A stretch of DNA of 64,000 bases from Prauserella alba (GTDB lineage Bacteria > Actinomycetota > Actinomycetes > Mycobacteriales > Pseudonocardiaceae), in the NCBI RefSeq assembly GCF_024171735.1, contig NZ_JAMTCH010000003.1:1786841-1850840 (forward strand). Reading direction: 5' to 3'. Below, one piece after another: positions 42,724-52,097 of this stretch (position 1 is its first letter; each line of letters begins with the position of its first letter). The notes under the pieces are model-generated. The model saw only the letters and a program-made list of their open reading frames with translations. It had not been told where the DNA came from and did not search any database. The position numbers and the translations under genes were made by a program.

Positions 42724-44493
42724 TCAGACCCGCGTGTTCTGCGCTTGGCGCTGCCTGCGCAGCAGCCACGCGGTCACCGCAAGCCCGGCGACCAGGAGCG
42801 CGATCAGTACCGTGCCCGGGTTGAACCCGAGACCGTAGGCGAACACGTACCCCAGTCCGCCCGCGAAGACGACGTAGTAGCCGAGCGGAAGCAGGTTCTT
42901 CCTGATCACGTCGCCTTCCCTGCCCAACAGGCCGACCGTGGCGGACGCCGCGACGACGTTGTGCACCGTGACCATGTTGCCCGCTGCACCGCCGACCGCC
43001 TGCGAGGCGACCACGCTCTCCGGCGGGATGCCGACCTGCTCGGCGGTCGAGAACTGGAACAGCGAGAACATCATGTTGCTGATGGTGTTCGAGCCGGCGA
43101 CGAACGCGCCCAGCGCGCCGATCGCCGGTGCCAACAGCGGCCAGTTCCCTCCGGTGATCGAGGCGACGCCCTCGGCGATGGTCAACGGCATGCTGTCGTA
43201 GCCGGACAGATTGATCTCGGAGTTGATGAACACCCGCACCAGCGGAACCGCGAACAGCAACGCGACGGCCACGCCGAAGATCTGCTTGCCCGCGATGCGC
43301 CACGAACCGGCGATCTCGCCGGCACGCATCCGGTGCAGCCCGTAGGTCGCCACACACACGACGATGAGCAGGAAACCGGGCAGGTACAGCGGCTCGATAC
43401 TCTCGCTGATCTCCGTGCCGAAGATGTTCTCGAAGTCCATCGACACCCCCGTCAGCAGCTCCTGGACGGGAGTCACCGTGCGGGTCACCACCAGCAGTCC
43501 GGCCAGCAGCACATAGGGCGTCCACGCCAACAACGGGTGGATCCGCCGGGCCGCCACGTCGGTCTCCGGCTCCAACGTGCCCATCCAGCGCGGGTTCCAC
43601 CGCTCGCGGTCGGGGAACTCCCACGCCTGCTCCGGCATGAACACCCCGCGCCGGGCCGCGGTCACCACGATCGCCAGGCCGGTGAGCCCGCCCAGCAGAG
43701 CCGGGAACTCCGGGCCCAGCACGATGGCGAACACGACGTACGGCACGGTCATGGCGAACGCCGAGAACAACGCGAACTTCCAGACGCCGAGACCGTCGCC
43801 GAACCGGCGGCGTTCCCCGAAGAATCCCGTCACCATGCATGCCAGGAACAGCGGGATCAGCGTGCCGATGATGGCGTGCATGAGGGCCGCGTCGACGCCG
43901 ATGCGCGCGGCGTACTCCGGCATCTCGACCCCGAGGAACCGCAGTCGTTCGTCGACCGCAGCGCTGCCGCCGAGGCCGTCGCCGATACCGGTGATCACCG
44001 GAGTACCGGCGGCACCGAACGTCACGGGCGTCGACTGGATGACCAGTCCGACCATCACCGCGGCCATCGCGGGGAACCCGAGTGCCAACAGCAACGGCGC
44101 GACGACGGCGGCGGGCGTGCCGAACCCGGACGCGCCCTCGATGAACGACCCGAACAGCCAGCCGATGATGATCGCCTGGACGCGACGGTCCGGGCTGATG
44201 TCGGTGAACGTCGATCTGATCGTGGCCAGTCCGCCGCTCTTGCTCAGCGTGCCCAGCAGGAGCAGCGCACCGAACACGATGGCCAGGATCCCGACCGCGA
44301 TGATCAGGCCTTCGACACTGGCCGCGGCGATGACGGTGGCCTCCACCTCCCACACCAGTGCCGCGGCCACCACGACGGTCACGAAGCCGACGGGCATCGC
44401 GTACTTCGCGGGCCATCGGAACCCGACCAGGAGAATCCCGACGACGGCCAGCGGTGCCAACGCGACAAGACTCAGCACGGCCAAGTTATCCAT
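42724..44493 (-). CDS. lctP: L-lactate permease family transporter
   Basis: 589 aa with about 13-14 membrane segments. LctP features: [64 protein letters not shown] in the N-terminal half, [27 protein letters not shown] near the C-terminus. It imports lactate or glycolate with protons. ATG 44493 is preferred (GAAGGG upstream) over GTG 44514. A long leader separates it from a promoter and LldR-like operator near 44810-44846. No lactate dehydrogenase or lldR gene is adjacent. Confidence 0.92.
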   Translation of the reverse strand: MDNLAVLSLVALAPLAVVGILLVGFRWPAKYAMPVGFVTVVVAAALVWEVEATVIAAASVEGLIIAVGILAIVFGALLLLGTLSKSGGLATIRSTFTDISPDRRVQAIIIGWLFGSFIEGASGFGTPAAVVAPLLLALGFPAMAAVMVGLVIQSTPVTFGAAGTPVITGIGDGLGGSAAVDERLRFLGVEMPEYAARIGVDAALMHAIIGTLIPLFLACMVTGFFGERRRFGDGLGVWKFALFSAFAMTVPYVVFAIVLGPEFPALLGGLTGLAIVVTAARRGVFMPEQAWEFPDRERWNPRWMGTLEPETDVAARRIHPLLAWTPYVLLAGLLVVTRTVTPVQELLTGVSMDFENIFGTEISESIEPLYLPGFLLIVVCVATYGLHRMRAGEIAGSWRIAGKQIFGVAVALLFAVPLVRVFINSEINLSGYDSMPLTIAEGVASITGGNWPLLAPAIGALGAFVAGSNTISNMMFSLFQFSTAEQVGIPPESVVASQAVGGAAGNMVTVHNVVAASATVGLLGREGDVIRKNLLPLGYYVVFAGGLGYVFAYGLGFNPGTVLIALLVAGLAVTAWLLRRQRQAQNTRV

Positions 44494-44964
44494 GGGGAAC
44501 ACACCCTTCGACACACCGTTGTGTCCCAGGACCCCGTGTCGGAGCCGTGGGTCGGGTACGAGCGTTCGGCGCCCCGGATGGCCCGCGAACTCCCGCCTGC
44601 GGGCAGGTCAGGGCAGGCTTTCGATCGCCGGGGATATCAGGTGGGTGGTGCGCTTCGTTGTTGCGCGGATCGGGGTCGTCGTGCCGACCGGGTGCGCGGT
44701 AACGGCCGGGTGCGCGAGCGCGGCCGCGGAAGTCTCGGGAGGGTTCGTCTCGCGCTGCCGCCACCGGGGAACGTCATGAATACACCTCTGTATCGCTCGC
44801 TCCGCGCCAATGGTGTGACCATAATCATCGCGGGTGGTCCAGACAAGAGCATCCGCATGATTCCGCTTCTTGACCGGCCACGGCACACCCGCACTGCCTG
44901 CCGGTGCCCACCCGTCACGCCCTCGCGCGCACCACGCGGCCCGTTCCCACTGCCGGTTCCGGCG
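44494..44964. promoter_or_regulatory. Intergenic control region of lctP
   Basis: 471 bp with no credible gene. It holds, at about 320 bp from lctP, the leftward promoter-like pair at 44818-44846 and the operator described separately. The stretch between them and lctP would be an untranslated leader of about 300 nt; no riboswitch or open frame stands out in it. The 120 bp right of the promoter up to the ABC permease stop show nothing recognisable. Confidence 0.5.
44810..44846 (-). promoter_or_regulatory. LldR-like operator overlapping a sigma-70-type promoter of lctP
   Basis: Read leftward: TTGTCT (44846-44841), 17-bp spacer, TATGGT (44823-44818). The -10 box is inside the perfect palindrome ATGGT-N3-ACCAT at 44810-44822, which matches the TGGT-N3-ACCA operator of LldR/FadR-type GntR regulators of lactate use. 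A repressor bound there would block RNA polymerase. The 317-bp distance to lctP is long. Confidence 0.65.
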
Positions 44965-45828
44965 TCACTTGCGGTTGTACCTGCGCATCGTCAGCGGGCC
45001 GAAGATCGCCAGGATGATCCCGGCCGAGACGAACATCCACAGCGTCGCCGAGCCATCCCACTGCCCGCTCAACGCACCGCGCACCGCCGCGACCAGGTGT
45101 GCGATCGGGTTGACGTCGACGAAGCCCTGCAGCCACGACGGCATCGTCCGCGGATCGACGAACACGTTGCTCAGGAACGACAACGGGAACAGCACCATGG
45201 CGCTGACACCCATCACCGAGCGTTCCGACCGCAGCAGCAGGCCGAGCAGGGTCCAGATCCACGAGAACGCGAAGGAGAACACCAGCAGTAGCCCGACGCC
45301 CGCCAGCACGCCGAGCACGCCACCACCCGGCCGGTAGCCGAGGGCCAGCCCGAGCACGATGATCACCACGGAGGCCAGCGAATACCGGCAGACGTCGCCG
45401 ATGACGGCGCCCACCAGCGCGGACGGCCGCCAGATCGGCAGGGTGCGAAACCGGTCGAACACGCCCTTCTGGATGTCGGCGTTGAGCCCGACCCCGGTGT
45501 ACATCGTGATCATCGCGACGCTCATCACCAGCACGCCGGGCAACAGGTACTGCAGGTACTCCTCGGGCGAGCCCGCCAGTGCGCCACCGAACAGGTAGGT
45601 GAACATGAGTGTCATGATCACCGGGAACGCGGTGACGTCGAACAACTGCTCGGGCACGTGTTTGATCTTGAGCATGGCGCGCCATGCGAACGTCACCGAC
45701 GCCGACCACGCGCTGGGGGCGTTCGGTGGTTCGCCGGTGGCCAGTACTGCGCCCAGGTTGTCCGCGACGGGCGTGTCACCGTCGGCGTCCGCGCGCTCGG
45801 CGCTCGACGCGTTCGACGTGCTCGTCAT
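44965..45828 (-). CDS. ABC-2 type transporter permease (DrrB-like)
   Basis: 287 aa, six membrane segments. DrrB-class features: [80 protein letters not shown], and [36 protein letters not shown]. It overlaps the ATPase stop by 4 nt. Together they form a two-gene exporter of the daunorubicin-resistance type, usually for hydrophobic drugs, lipids or polyketides. No biosynthetic cluster is adjacent, so a self-protection role is not shown. Confidence 0.9.
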   Translation of the reverse strand: MTSTSNASSAERADADGDTPVADNLGAVLATGEPPNAPSAWSASVTFAWRAMLKIKHVPEQLFDVTAFPVIMTLMFTYLFGGALAGSPEEYLQYLLPGVLVMSVAMITMYTGVGLNADIQKGVFDRFRTLPIWRPSALVGAVIGDVCRYSLASVVIIVLGLALGYRPGGGVLGVLAGVGLLLVFSFAFSWIWTLLGLLLRSERSVMGVSAMVLFPLSFLSNVFVDPRTMPSWLQGFVDVNPIAHLVAAVRGALSGQWDGSATLWMFVSAGIILAIFGPLTMRRYNRK

Positions 45829-46802
45829 GCCCGGTTCTCCTTCCGGTCCGTCAGGGCCAGGAACACCTCGTCGAGGCTCGGCTGGCCGAGTGAGAAGTCG
45901 TCGACGGTGATGCCGTCCTGTGCCAGCCGTGCAAGGGCGCGCGAGGCGTGCTCGGCGGCTCCCCTTCCGGACTCGCCGCCCGCGATGCGCGCCGTCAGCG
46001 CCACGGGGTCGGCGTCGAAATGCACCTCCGTGCCCAGCTCGGCGGCCAGTACGCGTTCCGCCTGGGCCCGTTGCTCCGCCCTGCGCAGCCGCACCCGCAC
46101 CGATCCCGCGCCGACGGACGATTTCAGCTCGCCGGGCGTGCCCTCCGCGATCACCGTGCCGTGGTCGATCACGGCGATCCGGCCCGCGAGATGATCCGCC
46201 TCGTCGAGGTACTGCGTGGTCAGCAGCACGGTCGTACCCTGCGCGACGATGACACGCACGATGTCCCACACCTGGTTGCGGCTGCGCGGATCCAGGCCGG
46301 TCGTGGGTTCGTCGAGGAACAACAGCCGCGGCGTGGAGATGATGCTCGCGGCGATGTCGATCCGCCGCCGCATGCCGCCGGAATAATGCTTGACCTGCCG
46401 GTCCGCGGCGGCGGTCAGCCCGAACGCGTCGAGCAGTTCACCCGCCCGCCGCCGCGCCGCCGTCTTGCCGTGCCCCAGCAGCCTGCCCAGCAGTACCAGG
46501 TTCTCCGTGCCCGTCAGATCCTCGTCGATCGACGCGTACTGCCCGGTGAGACTGACCTGCCTGCGCACGAGCGCCGCGTCACCGACGATGTCCCGTCCGA
46601 ACACGGTGCCGTGGCCGCCGTCCGGACGCAGCAGGGTCGCGAGCATGCGCACGAACGTCGTCTTGCCTGCACCGTTCGGCCCGAGAATGCCGTACACGGC
46701 CGCCTCCGGCACCGTCAGGTCGATCCCGTCGACCGCTCGGGTCGCGCCGAAGACCTTGACCAAGCCGGATGTCTCGATGGCCGGAGCCGACGACACTGCC
46801 AC
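45825..46802 (-). CDS. ABC transporter ATPase (DrrA-like)
   Basis: 325 aa. Walker [12 protein letters not shown]-loop [20 protein letters not shown], signature [15 protein letters not shown], Walker [13 protein letters not shown], switch [23 protein letters not shown]. The TTQYLDEAD form and a DrrA-specific C-terminal domain ending [10 protein letters not shown] identify the DrrA group. GTG at 46802 with AGGGGAA. It energises the permease with which it overlaps. Confidence 0.93.
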   Translation of the reverse strand: MAVSSAPAIETSGLVKVFGATRAVDGIDLTVPEAAVYGILGPNGAGKTTFVRMLATLLRPDGGHGTVFGRDIVGDAALVRRQVSLTGQYASIDEDLTGTENLVLLGRLLGHGKTAARRRAGELLDAFGLTAAADRQVKHYSGGMRRRIDIAASIISTPRLLFLDEPTTGLDPRSRNQVWDIVRVIVAQGTTVLLTTQYLDEADHLAGRIAVIDHGTVIAEGTPGELKSSVGAGSVRVRLRRAEQRAQAERVLAAELGTEVHFDADPVALTARIAGGESGRGAAEHASRALARLAQDGITVDDFSLGQPSLDEVFLALTDRKENRA

Positions 46803-46920
46803 TGCTTCCCCTTTCGCCGCACCCGGACGGGGTGTGCGCTTCCCGCGCGCGAACCGCACTCCGAGGAACGGTTAGATTGCCCCTGCACATTCCGAACCCG
46901 CCGCGAGAAGGGCACGTGAC

Positions 46921-47700
46921 ATGACCGGCGAGATCCGCGGACTGTACGTCTACCCCGTGAAGGGACTGAGCCCGCAGACACTGTCGTCCGTCACCCTCGA
47001 ACCCGGTCGCGGCGTGCCGTACGACCGGGCGTTCGCACTCGCCCGGCCCGACGGCGACTTCACCCCCGGCTCGACCGAGCCGCTGCCGAAGACGCAGTTC
47101 TTCATGCTCGCCCGCGACGCGTCGCTCGCCGGCTACCGCACCCACTTCGACCCGGAGACCGGCGTCCTGCGGGCCGACCGCGACGGTCGCACCGAACTGG
47201 AGGCGACCCTCGCCACCGACGACGGCGCCGCGGCCGTGACCACATTCTTCGCCGAGGCGCTCGGCCTGTCCACTCCGCCCGTGCTCGCCCGCGGCGACGG
47301 CAGACGGTTCACCGACGTCTCGGTGATCTCGGACTCCATGATGAACGCCGTCTCGCTGGTGAACCTCGCCTCCGTGCGGGCGCTCGGCGACCGCCTCGGC
47401 ACGCGGCTCGATCCCCGGAGGTTCCGCGCGAACATCTACTACGACGGGCTGCCGGCCTTCAGCGAACGCGACCTCGTCGGCGAGGAGATCACCGTCGGCG
47501 GCCTCCGGCTGCGGGGAGTGCTCGCCACGAAGCGCTGCGCCGCGACGCAGGTCAACCCGGACACCGCCGAACGCGACATCGACCTGCCGCGGCGCCTGCA
47601 CCAGGAGTTCGGACACAACGAGATGGGCGTGTACGCCGAGGTCGTCACCGGCGGCACGATCCACCCCGGTGACCCGCTCGACCACCCGGTCACCGGCTGA
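46921..47700 (+). CDS. MOSC-domain protein
   Basis: 259 aa. N-terminal MOSC beta-barrel (about 1-120) with LYVYPVKGLSPQTLSSVTL; C-terminal MOSC domain with RFRANIYYDGLPAFSERDLVG and the conserved Cys in RCAATQVNPDT, which in relatives binds molybdenum cofactor or carries persulfide sulfur. Probably a Moco sulfurase-like or N-hydroxylated-substrate-reducing enzyme partner; the exact role is unknown. AAGGGCACGTGAC precedes the ATG. HIT gene follows after 58 bp. Confidence 0.88.
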   Translation: MTGEIRGLYVYPVKGLSPQTLSSVTLEPGRGVPYDRAFALARPDGDFTPGSTEPLPKTQFFMLARDASLAGYRTHFDPETGVLRADRDGRTELEATLATDDGAAAVTTFFAEALGLSTPPVLARGDGRRFTDVSVISDSMMNAVSLVNLASVRALGDRLGTRLDPRRFRANIYYDGLPAFSERDLVGEEITVGGLRLRGVLATKRCAATQVNPDTAERDIDLPRRLHQEFGHNEMGVYAEVVTGGTIHPGDPLDHPVTG

Positions 47701-47758
47701 CCGGGCGCACCCGCCGGCGCTGGCGCACCCCACCGCACTCGACCTACAGTGCGGTCGC

Positions 47759-48106
47759 GTGAGTTCCGACTGCTTGTTCTGCAACATCGTGGAGCGGTCC
47801 GTGCCCGCCACGATCGTCCACGAGACCGGTTCCGTACTGGCGTTCCGCGACATCAACCCGCAGGCGCCCACCCACGTACTGGTCATCCCGAAGGCACACC
47901 ACGCTGACGCCGCGTCGATGGCGGCCAGCGACCCGGCACTGGCGGGCGAGGTGCTCGACATCGCGGGAACGGTCGCCGCGGCCGACGGGATCGACGCCGC
48001 CGGATACCGGCTCGTGTTCAACACCGGCAAGGACGGCCAGCAGACCGTCCTCCACGCCCACTGCCACGTACTCGGCGGACGCGGCATGGAGTGGCCCCCG
48101 GGCTGA
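47759..48106 (+). CDS. HIT-family (histidine triad) nucleotide hydrolase
   Basis: 115 aa, HINT-type. CLFCNIVERSVPATIVHET at the N-terminus, RDINPQAPTHVLVIPKAHHAD, and the triad HAHCHVLGGRGMEWPPG. Such proteins hydrolyse AMP-lysine and other purine phosphoramidates. GTG start; N-terminal CxxC may bind zinc, as in some HINT proteins. Full-length. Confidence 0.93.
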   Translation: MSSDCLFCNIVERSVPATIVHETGSVLAFRDINPQAPTHVLVIPKAHHADAASMAASDPALAGEVLDIAGTVAAADGIDAAGYRLVFNTGKDGQQTVLHAHCHVLGGRGMEWPPG

Positions 48107-48170
48107 CGCCGACACCCAGCATCCCGGCGGAGTCCACTGTGGATCGCCGGGCGGCCGGCGGCAGGCCTGC

Positions 48171-49028
48171 TCACGAGCCCGATTCCATGAGCCGCGCCAA
48201 CAGGCGTGCCGCCTCGACCGTCGCGGCGGGGCGCACGAGGAACCCGGCGTGACTGCTCTCCAATGTGTGCACGTCGAACCGATTGTGTGGCGTGAGTGCG
48301 TCCGCGTCGCCGATCAGCCGGTCCTGCATCGCGGGCGGCATCGACGTGTCCCCGGCCAGTCGGACGTAGGTGTGCGGCACGCTGCCCCACCGGGCGAGGT
48401 CGGCACGCTCACCCGGATCGAGGATCTCGTCGGGGTCGAGCAGGGCGAGGTAGGCGAAGAACTCGTCGTCGGTGGCGTCGGCGAGCATCGCGTGCTTGAG
48501 GGCCGTGAGCACGTCGGGATCGGCCGTGCGCCAGTTCATCCGGAGCGCGCCGAGTTGCGAGGGGTCGGCGGCGAACAGGTTCGGCAGGCTGTTCAGGGCA
48601 CTGGCCGCGTACTCGGGCGTGGCCAGGTACTCGGCGACCGTGGCCGCAACCGGACACCACGCCGAGAGGTACACGGCCCGGTCGACCAGCTCCGGCTCGG
48701 CGCTCACCAAGGCGGTGAGCGGCAGTCCACCGCGGCTGTGTGCCGCCACGACGACGGGCCCGTGCTCCCGCGCCCTGCGGACGACGGCCCCGAGGTGGTC
48801 GGCCGCATCGGCCACCGTCACCCCTGCCGTTCGCGACGGGACGGTGCCGAGCGCCGCGCTGTCCTGCGGAGCCTGGTACGCGGCGGGCCAGGTGCCACCG
48901 AAACCGTGGCCGGGAAGGTCGACGGCGAGGGCACGCACACCCAGCAGCGCCAGCTCCCGCAGCAACGGCGCCACCGAGAAGGAGTTGCTGTTCGAACCGG
49001 GAACGACGACGAGAGTGGGTGCAGGCAT
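48171..49028 (-). CDS. Alpha/beta hydrolase
   Basis: 285 aa. LVVVPGSNSNSFSVAPLL, nucleophile AAHSRGGLPLTALV (Ser), Asp in the RLAGDTSMPP segment, and the catalytic His in ESSHAGFLVRP. This arrangement resembles plant hydroxynitrile-lyase/esterase-like members and bacterial relatives without known substrate. ATG 49028 lacks a strong ribosome site. TetR gene at 49159 is upstream on the same strand. Confidence 0.8.
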   Translation of the reverse strand: MPAPTLVVVPGSNSNSFSVAPLLRELALLGVRALAVDLPGHGFGGTWPAAYQAPQDSAALGTVPSRTAGVTVADAADHLGAVVRRAREHGPVVVAAHSRGGLPLTALVSAEPELVDRAVYLSAWCPVAATVAEYLATPEYAASALNSLPNLFAADPSQLGALRMNWRTADPDVLTALKHAMLADATDDEFFAYLALLDPDEILDPGERADLARWGSVPHTYVRLAGDTSMPPAMQDRLIGDADALTPHNRFDVHTLESSHAGFLVRPAATVEAARLLARLMESGS

Positions 49029-49158
49029 GTGCCGACCCTGACAGCCGGCAGTGCGCGGTGCCCAGCGATTTTCGGCGCCTCCGTGCGTGGCGGGTGAGCG
49101 CTCGCCGGTGGGGTGAGGCCGGCGGCCGTCGAACCCGAAAGCCACCGCGTATAGGTCG

Positions 49159-49794
49159 TTATACGCCACTCTCGTTCGTGGAGGCCCGCTCGCCACGCCG
49201 CACGAGCTCGTCCCACCCGAGCATCGCGCCGTCGATCACCGCATGCGCCTGCTCCCGGGTGCACCCGTCGCGCGCCTGGATGGACAAGCCGTGCAGCACC
49301 GTGGCGCCGTACGACGCCAACGTCGCGGGGTCCGCACTCGCGGGTAGGTCACCCTCGGCCACCGCGCGGGTGAGACGTTCGAGCACCTTCTCGTGATCCC
49401 TGCGCCGGCATTCCGTGAGATATCGGCCGATGTGCTCGTTCCCGGCGGTCACGTTCAACCCGGCGAGCACCACCATGCAGCCCTGCGGCGTGGCGGGGTC
49501 GACGTAGGCGTCGGCGTTCCGCCGCAGCATCGCCTCCACCACCTCGCGAGCGGTTGATTCCTCGAGCGCGGCGGCGGTGGGCGAATGATCGGCGGAGTTG
49601 TACAGCTCCACGGCCTCACGGAAGAGATCGTCCTTGGACCCGAAAGCCGCGTAGAGACTGGTGGCCGTGATGCCCATGGCCGAGGTGAGCATGCTCATCG
49701 ACGTGCCCTCGTAGCCGTGCTCCCAGAACAGCACCATCGCCGTCCGCAGGGCGACTTCCCTGTCGAAGCGCCTCGGGCGGCCACGTCCCGCCAC
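49159..49794 (-). CDS. TetR-family regulator
   Basis: 211 aa. HTH: FDREVALRTAMVLFWEHGYEGTSMSMLTSAMGITATSLYAAFGSKDDLFREA; C-terminus is of the TetR_C_33-like type with GCMVVLAGLN (Cys). This subgroup often controls a divergent SDR or oxidoreductase gene, as found here. GTG start with GAGGGG. The inverted repeat at 49853-49874 in the shared gap is its probable operator, suggesting response to an electrophile or toxic carbonyl exported by the SMR pair downstream. Confidence 0.88.
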   Translation of the reverse strand: MAGRGRPRRFDREVALRTAMVLFWEHGYEGTSMSMLTSAMGITATSLYAAFGSKDDLFREAVELYNSADHSPTAAALEESTAREVVEAMLRRNADAYVDPATPQGCMVVLAGLNVTAGNEHIGRYLTECRRRDHEKVLERLTRAVAEGDLPASADPATLASYGATVLHGLSIQARDGCTREQAHAVIDGAMLGWDELVRRGERASTNESGV

Positions 49795-49852
49795 GCCATC
49801 ACCCCTCGGCCGTTCGACTCGGTTGACTGCCGTACGATCCCGATGCTAGCAA

Positions 49853-49874
49853 TTATGCAATACGCATTACATAA
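49853..49874. promoter_or_regulatory. Inverted repeat in the tetR-SDR gap, candidate operator
   Basis: TTATGCAAT (49853-49861) and ATTACATAA (49866-49874) pair in 8 of 9 positions around ACGC. It is AT-rich and sits 34 bp from the SDR start and 59 bp from tetR, as expected for control of both genes by the divergent TetR protein. Confidence 0.6.
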
Positions 49875-49907
49875 ATAGTCGTGGGACACGAACCGAGGGA
49901 GAGTGTG

Positions 49908-50648
49908 ATGGGGCCACTCCAGGGCAAGGTCGCGTTGGTCACCGGAGGCAGCAGAGGGATCGGCGCAGCCACCGCCACCCGCCTGGCCGCCGACGGGGCG
50001 GCGGTCGCCCTCACGTACCGGACCGCACGCGACCGCGCCGCCGACGTGGTCCGGCACATCGAAGAAGCGGGCGGGAAAGCCCTCGCGCTCGCCGCAGATG
50101 CGGCCGACAGCTCCGCCATCGCGACGGCCGTCGACCGGACGGCCACTGACCTCGGCGCGCTCGACATCCTGGTCAACAACGCCGGCGTCTTCCCCTACGG
50201 GACGATCGGCGACGTCACCCTCGCCGACTACGACGACACCATGGCTGTCCACGTCCGCGCGGCGTTCGTCGCCGTGCAGACCGCCGCGGCGCATCTGCGC
50301 ACGGGTGGACGGATCATCAGCATCGGCAGCAGTCTCGTCGGCCGCGTTCCCGCGCCGGGTCTGAGCCTCTACTCGATGAGCGAATCCGCCCTCGTCGGCC
50401 TCACCAAAGGCATCTCGCGCGATCTTGGCCCTCGGGGAATCACAGCCAACGTCGTGCACCCCGGTTCGACCGACACCGAGATGAACCCTGCCGACGGCGA
50501 GGGCGCCGACGAGGAGCGCGCGCTCACCGCACTGAACCGCTACGGCACACCCGCCGACGTCGCGGCTGCGGTGGCGTATCTCGCGGGCCCGGGCGGCGCC
50601 TACGTCACCGGGGCGGAGATCACGGTCGACGGCGGCGTGAACGCGTGA
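49908..50648 (+). CDS. Short-chain dehydrogenase/reductase with altered catalytic Lys
   Basis: 246 aa, classical SDR fold. NAD(P)-binding VTGGSRGIGAATATRLA, NNAG motif, Ser142 region IISIGSSLVG, Tyr155 in LYSMSESALVGLTKG, and late RYGTPADVAAAVAYLAGPGGAYVTGAEITVDGG. The usual YxxxK is YxxxE here (Tyr155, Glu159; GAA codon), so the lysine that lowers the Tyr pKa is absent; activity may be changed or lost. The reading frame is otherwise intact and conserved. GAGGGAG precedes the ATG. Translationally coupled to SMR genes. Confidence 0.85.
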   Translation: MGPLQGKVALVTGGSRGIGAATATRLAADGAAVALTYRTARDRAADVVRHIEEAGGKALALAADAADSSAIATAVDRTATDLGALDILVNNAGVFPYGTIGDVTLADYDDTMAVHVRAAFVAVQTAAAHLRTGGRIISIGSSLVGRVPAPGLSLYSMSESALVGLTKGISRDLGPRGITANVVHPGSTDTEMNPADGEGADEERALTALNRYGTPADVAAAVAYLAGPGGAYVTGAEITVDGGVNA

Positions 50649-51091
50649 ACGGCCGTCGACGCTCCCGCTCCCGCCCGGCACGCGGGACGGGCCGCACGCT
50701 CACGATCGCGTGGACGACGCTCACCGTGGCCGGTCTGCTGGAGATCGCGTGGTCGCTGGCCTTGGCGGCGGCCGACGGGCTGACCCGCCCATGGTGGGCC
50801 GTCGCCGGCATCGCACTCGCGATGATCAGCCTGGGCATGCTCTCCTGTGCACTTCGAGAGCTGCCGGTCGGCACGGCCTACGCCGCATGGGTGGGCATCG
50901 GCGCCGTCGGCGTCGCCGTGACCGGAATGCTCTGGCTCGGCGACCCCGCCTCCTGGCAGCGGTTGATGTGCCTCGGCCTGATCGTCGCGGGCGTGATCGG
51001 CCTCAACCGAGCCGAACCCGCGCCAGGCCCCGGCGCCTCCGGTTCTTCCGGGCCCGTGGCCGCGGCACCGGGCCCGGAAGGACCGCCGTGA
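50645..51091 (+). CDS. SMR-family multidrug efflux protein 1
   Basis: 148 aa, four membrane helices. GLLEIAWSLALAAADGL (membrane Glu in TM1 is the proton/drug site), then GTAYAAWVGIGAVGVAVTGMLWLGDP. The N-terminus (about 20 aa, Arg-rich) and C-terminal tail (Pro/Ala/Gly-rich) are longer than in typical 105-110 aa SMR proteins. GTG overlaps the SDR stop by 4 nt. Forms a likely heterodimer with the next gene. Confidence 0.9.
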   Translation: MNGRRRSRSRPARGTGRTLTIAWTTLTVAGLLEIAWSLALAAADGLTRPWWAVAGIALAMISLGMLSCALRELPVGTAYAAWVGIGAVGVAVTGMLWLGDPASWQRLMCLGLIVAGVIGLNRAEPAPGPGASGSSGPVAAAPGPEGPP

Positions 51092-51408
51092 CCGCCGCAT
51101 GGGCCGTACTCGTGGCGGCCGGTCTGCTGGAGATCGCGTGGTCACTGGCACTCAGGAACGCGGGCGGACTCGACCGTCCCGGCTGGCTGGTTCTCGGGGT
51201 CGCGCTCGCCGCGATCAGCCTGGGCATGCTCTCCTATGCGCTCCGGGAGCTGCCGGTCGGCACGGCCTACGCCGCATGGGTGGGCATCGGAGCCATCGGC
51301 GTCGCCGTGACCGGAATGCTCCGATTGGACGAACCCGCGTCCCGCGCGCGACTGCTCAGCATCGCCGCGATCGTCGCCGGGGTCGTCGGCCTCAACCTGA
51401 CCGGCTGA
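51088..51408 (+). CDS. SMR-family multidrug efflux protein 2
   Basis: 106 aa, four helices, canonical length. TM1 Glu in AAGLLEIAWSLALR, YALRELPVGTAYAAWVGIGAIGVAVTGML in TM3-4. GTG overlaps the previous gene's stop by 4 nt. A 44-nt block is identical to the first SMR gene (50858-50901 versus 51247-51290), showing tandem duplication. Paired SMR subunits usually work as a heterodimer with opposite membrane orientation. Confidence 0.92.
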   Translation: MTAAWAVLVAAGLLEIAWSLALRNAGGLDRPGWLVLGVALAAISLGMLSYALRELPVGTAYAAWVGIGAIGVAVTGMLRLDEPASRARLLSIAAIVAGVVGLNLTG

Positions 51409-51430
51409 CCGGGTCCGCTACACCCGGCGT

Positions 51431-51997
51431 TCACCCCGCGCGTTCGCGCCGGCAGGAACGAGCGGCATGCACGCTCCACGGCGCACGGCGCGGACCGCTC
51501 AGCGCCGTCGGCGCCGCAGCGCGCTGGGAGGCGACCGGCTCGGGACCGGACGAGCCCGACGCGACCGGTTCCGGCACGACAGGCTCCGGCACGACAGGCT
51601 CCGAGGCAACGGACTCCGCTGCGACAGACTCCGACGTGACGTGCTCCGACGGTACGGATTCCGAGGCGGCCGGTGACGGCACGGCAGACTCCGACACGGG
51701 CTCCGGGACGACGGCACGCGGCTGCGCCCCGAAACAGCCCGGGCACACCAGATGCCGCCGCCGAATCGCCACGAGCGTCGCCTGACACCATTCCAGACAC
51801 TGCGCGCAGACGAACTCCACGACGTCGGCCAGACTGTGCAGCTCGGCGCTCCCCTGCCCCACCGGCACCGAATAGGACGAAAGCACCCGAACTCGCCGTC
51901 CCCGCCCGTAGAGCGCGCGCGCCGCGGCCTCACTCACCAGCCGCACCGGCCCGAACACACCGTCGGCCGCCTCACTCGCTTCCGGCGCCATCGTCAT
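51431..51997 (-). CDS. Hypothetical protein with CxxC cysteine cluster and pentapeptide repeats
   Basis: 188 aa, no recognised family. The N-terminal half (about 1-95) has a possible zinc-binding cluster: CAQCLEWC then CPGCFG, i.e. two CxxC-type pairs 16-18 residues apart. The C-terminal half is low-complexity, with seven tandem pentads of form [SAP]E[SPH]Vx (51560-51664). No signal peptide or membrane segment. Frame is open throughout with consistent GC-rich third positions. ATG at 51997 lacks a strong ribosome site; ATG at 51991 is possible. Lies convergent to the SMR gene. Confidence 0.6.
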   Translation of the reverse strand: MTMAPEASEAADGVFGPVRLVSEAAARALYGRGRRVRVLSSYSVPVGQGSAELHSLADVVEFVCAQCLEWCQATLVAIRRRHLVCPGCFGAQPRAVVPEPVSESAVPSPAASESVPSEHVTSESVAAESVASEPVVPEPVVPEPVASGSSGPEPVASQRAAAPTALSGPRRAPWSVHAARSCRRERAG

Positions 51998-52097
51998 GCT
52001 CTCGGCTTACCCGAACAGGCGACGGCGAAACCATCACGCCGTGGCGTCCAGGATGTCCGAACCGGACTGGACCGGACCACCGAACACCACGCCGATG

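Noticed and set aside
42745-45291. 848-codon open frame on the plus strand
   Set aside because: It is antisense to lctP and the ABC permease, is rich in Arg/Gln/His/Asp, and has no domain pattern; a third-position-GC shadow.
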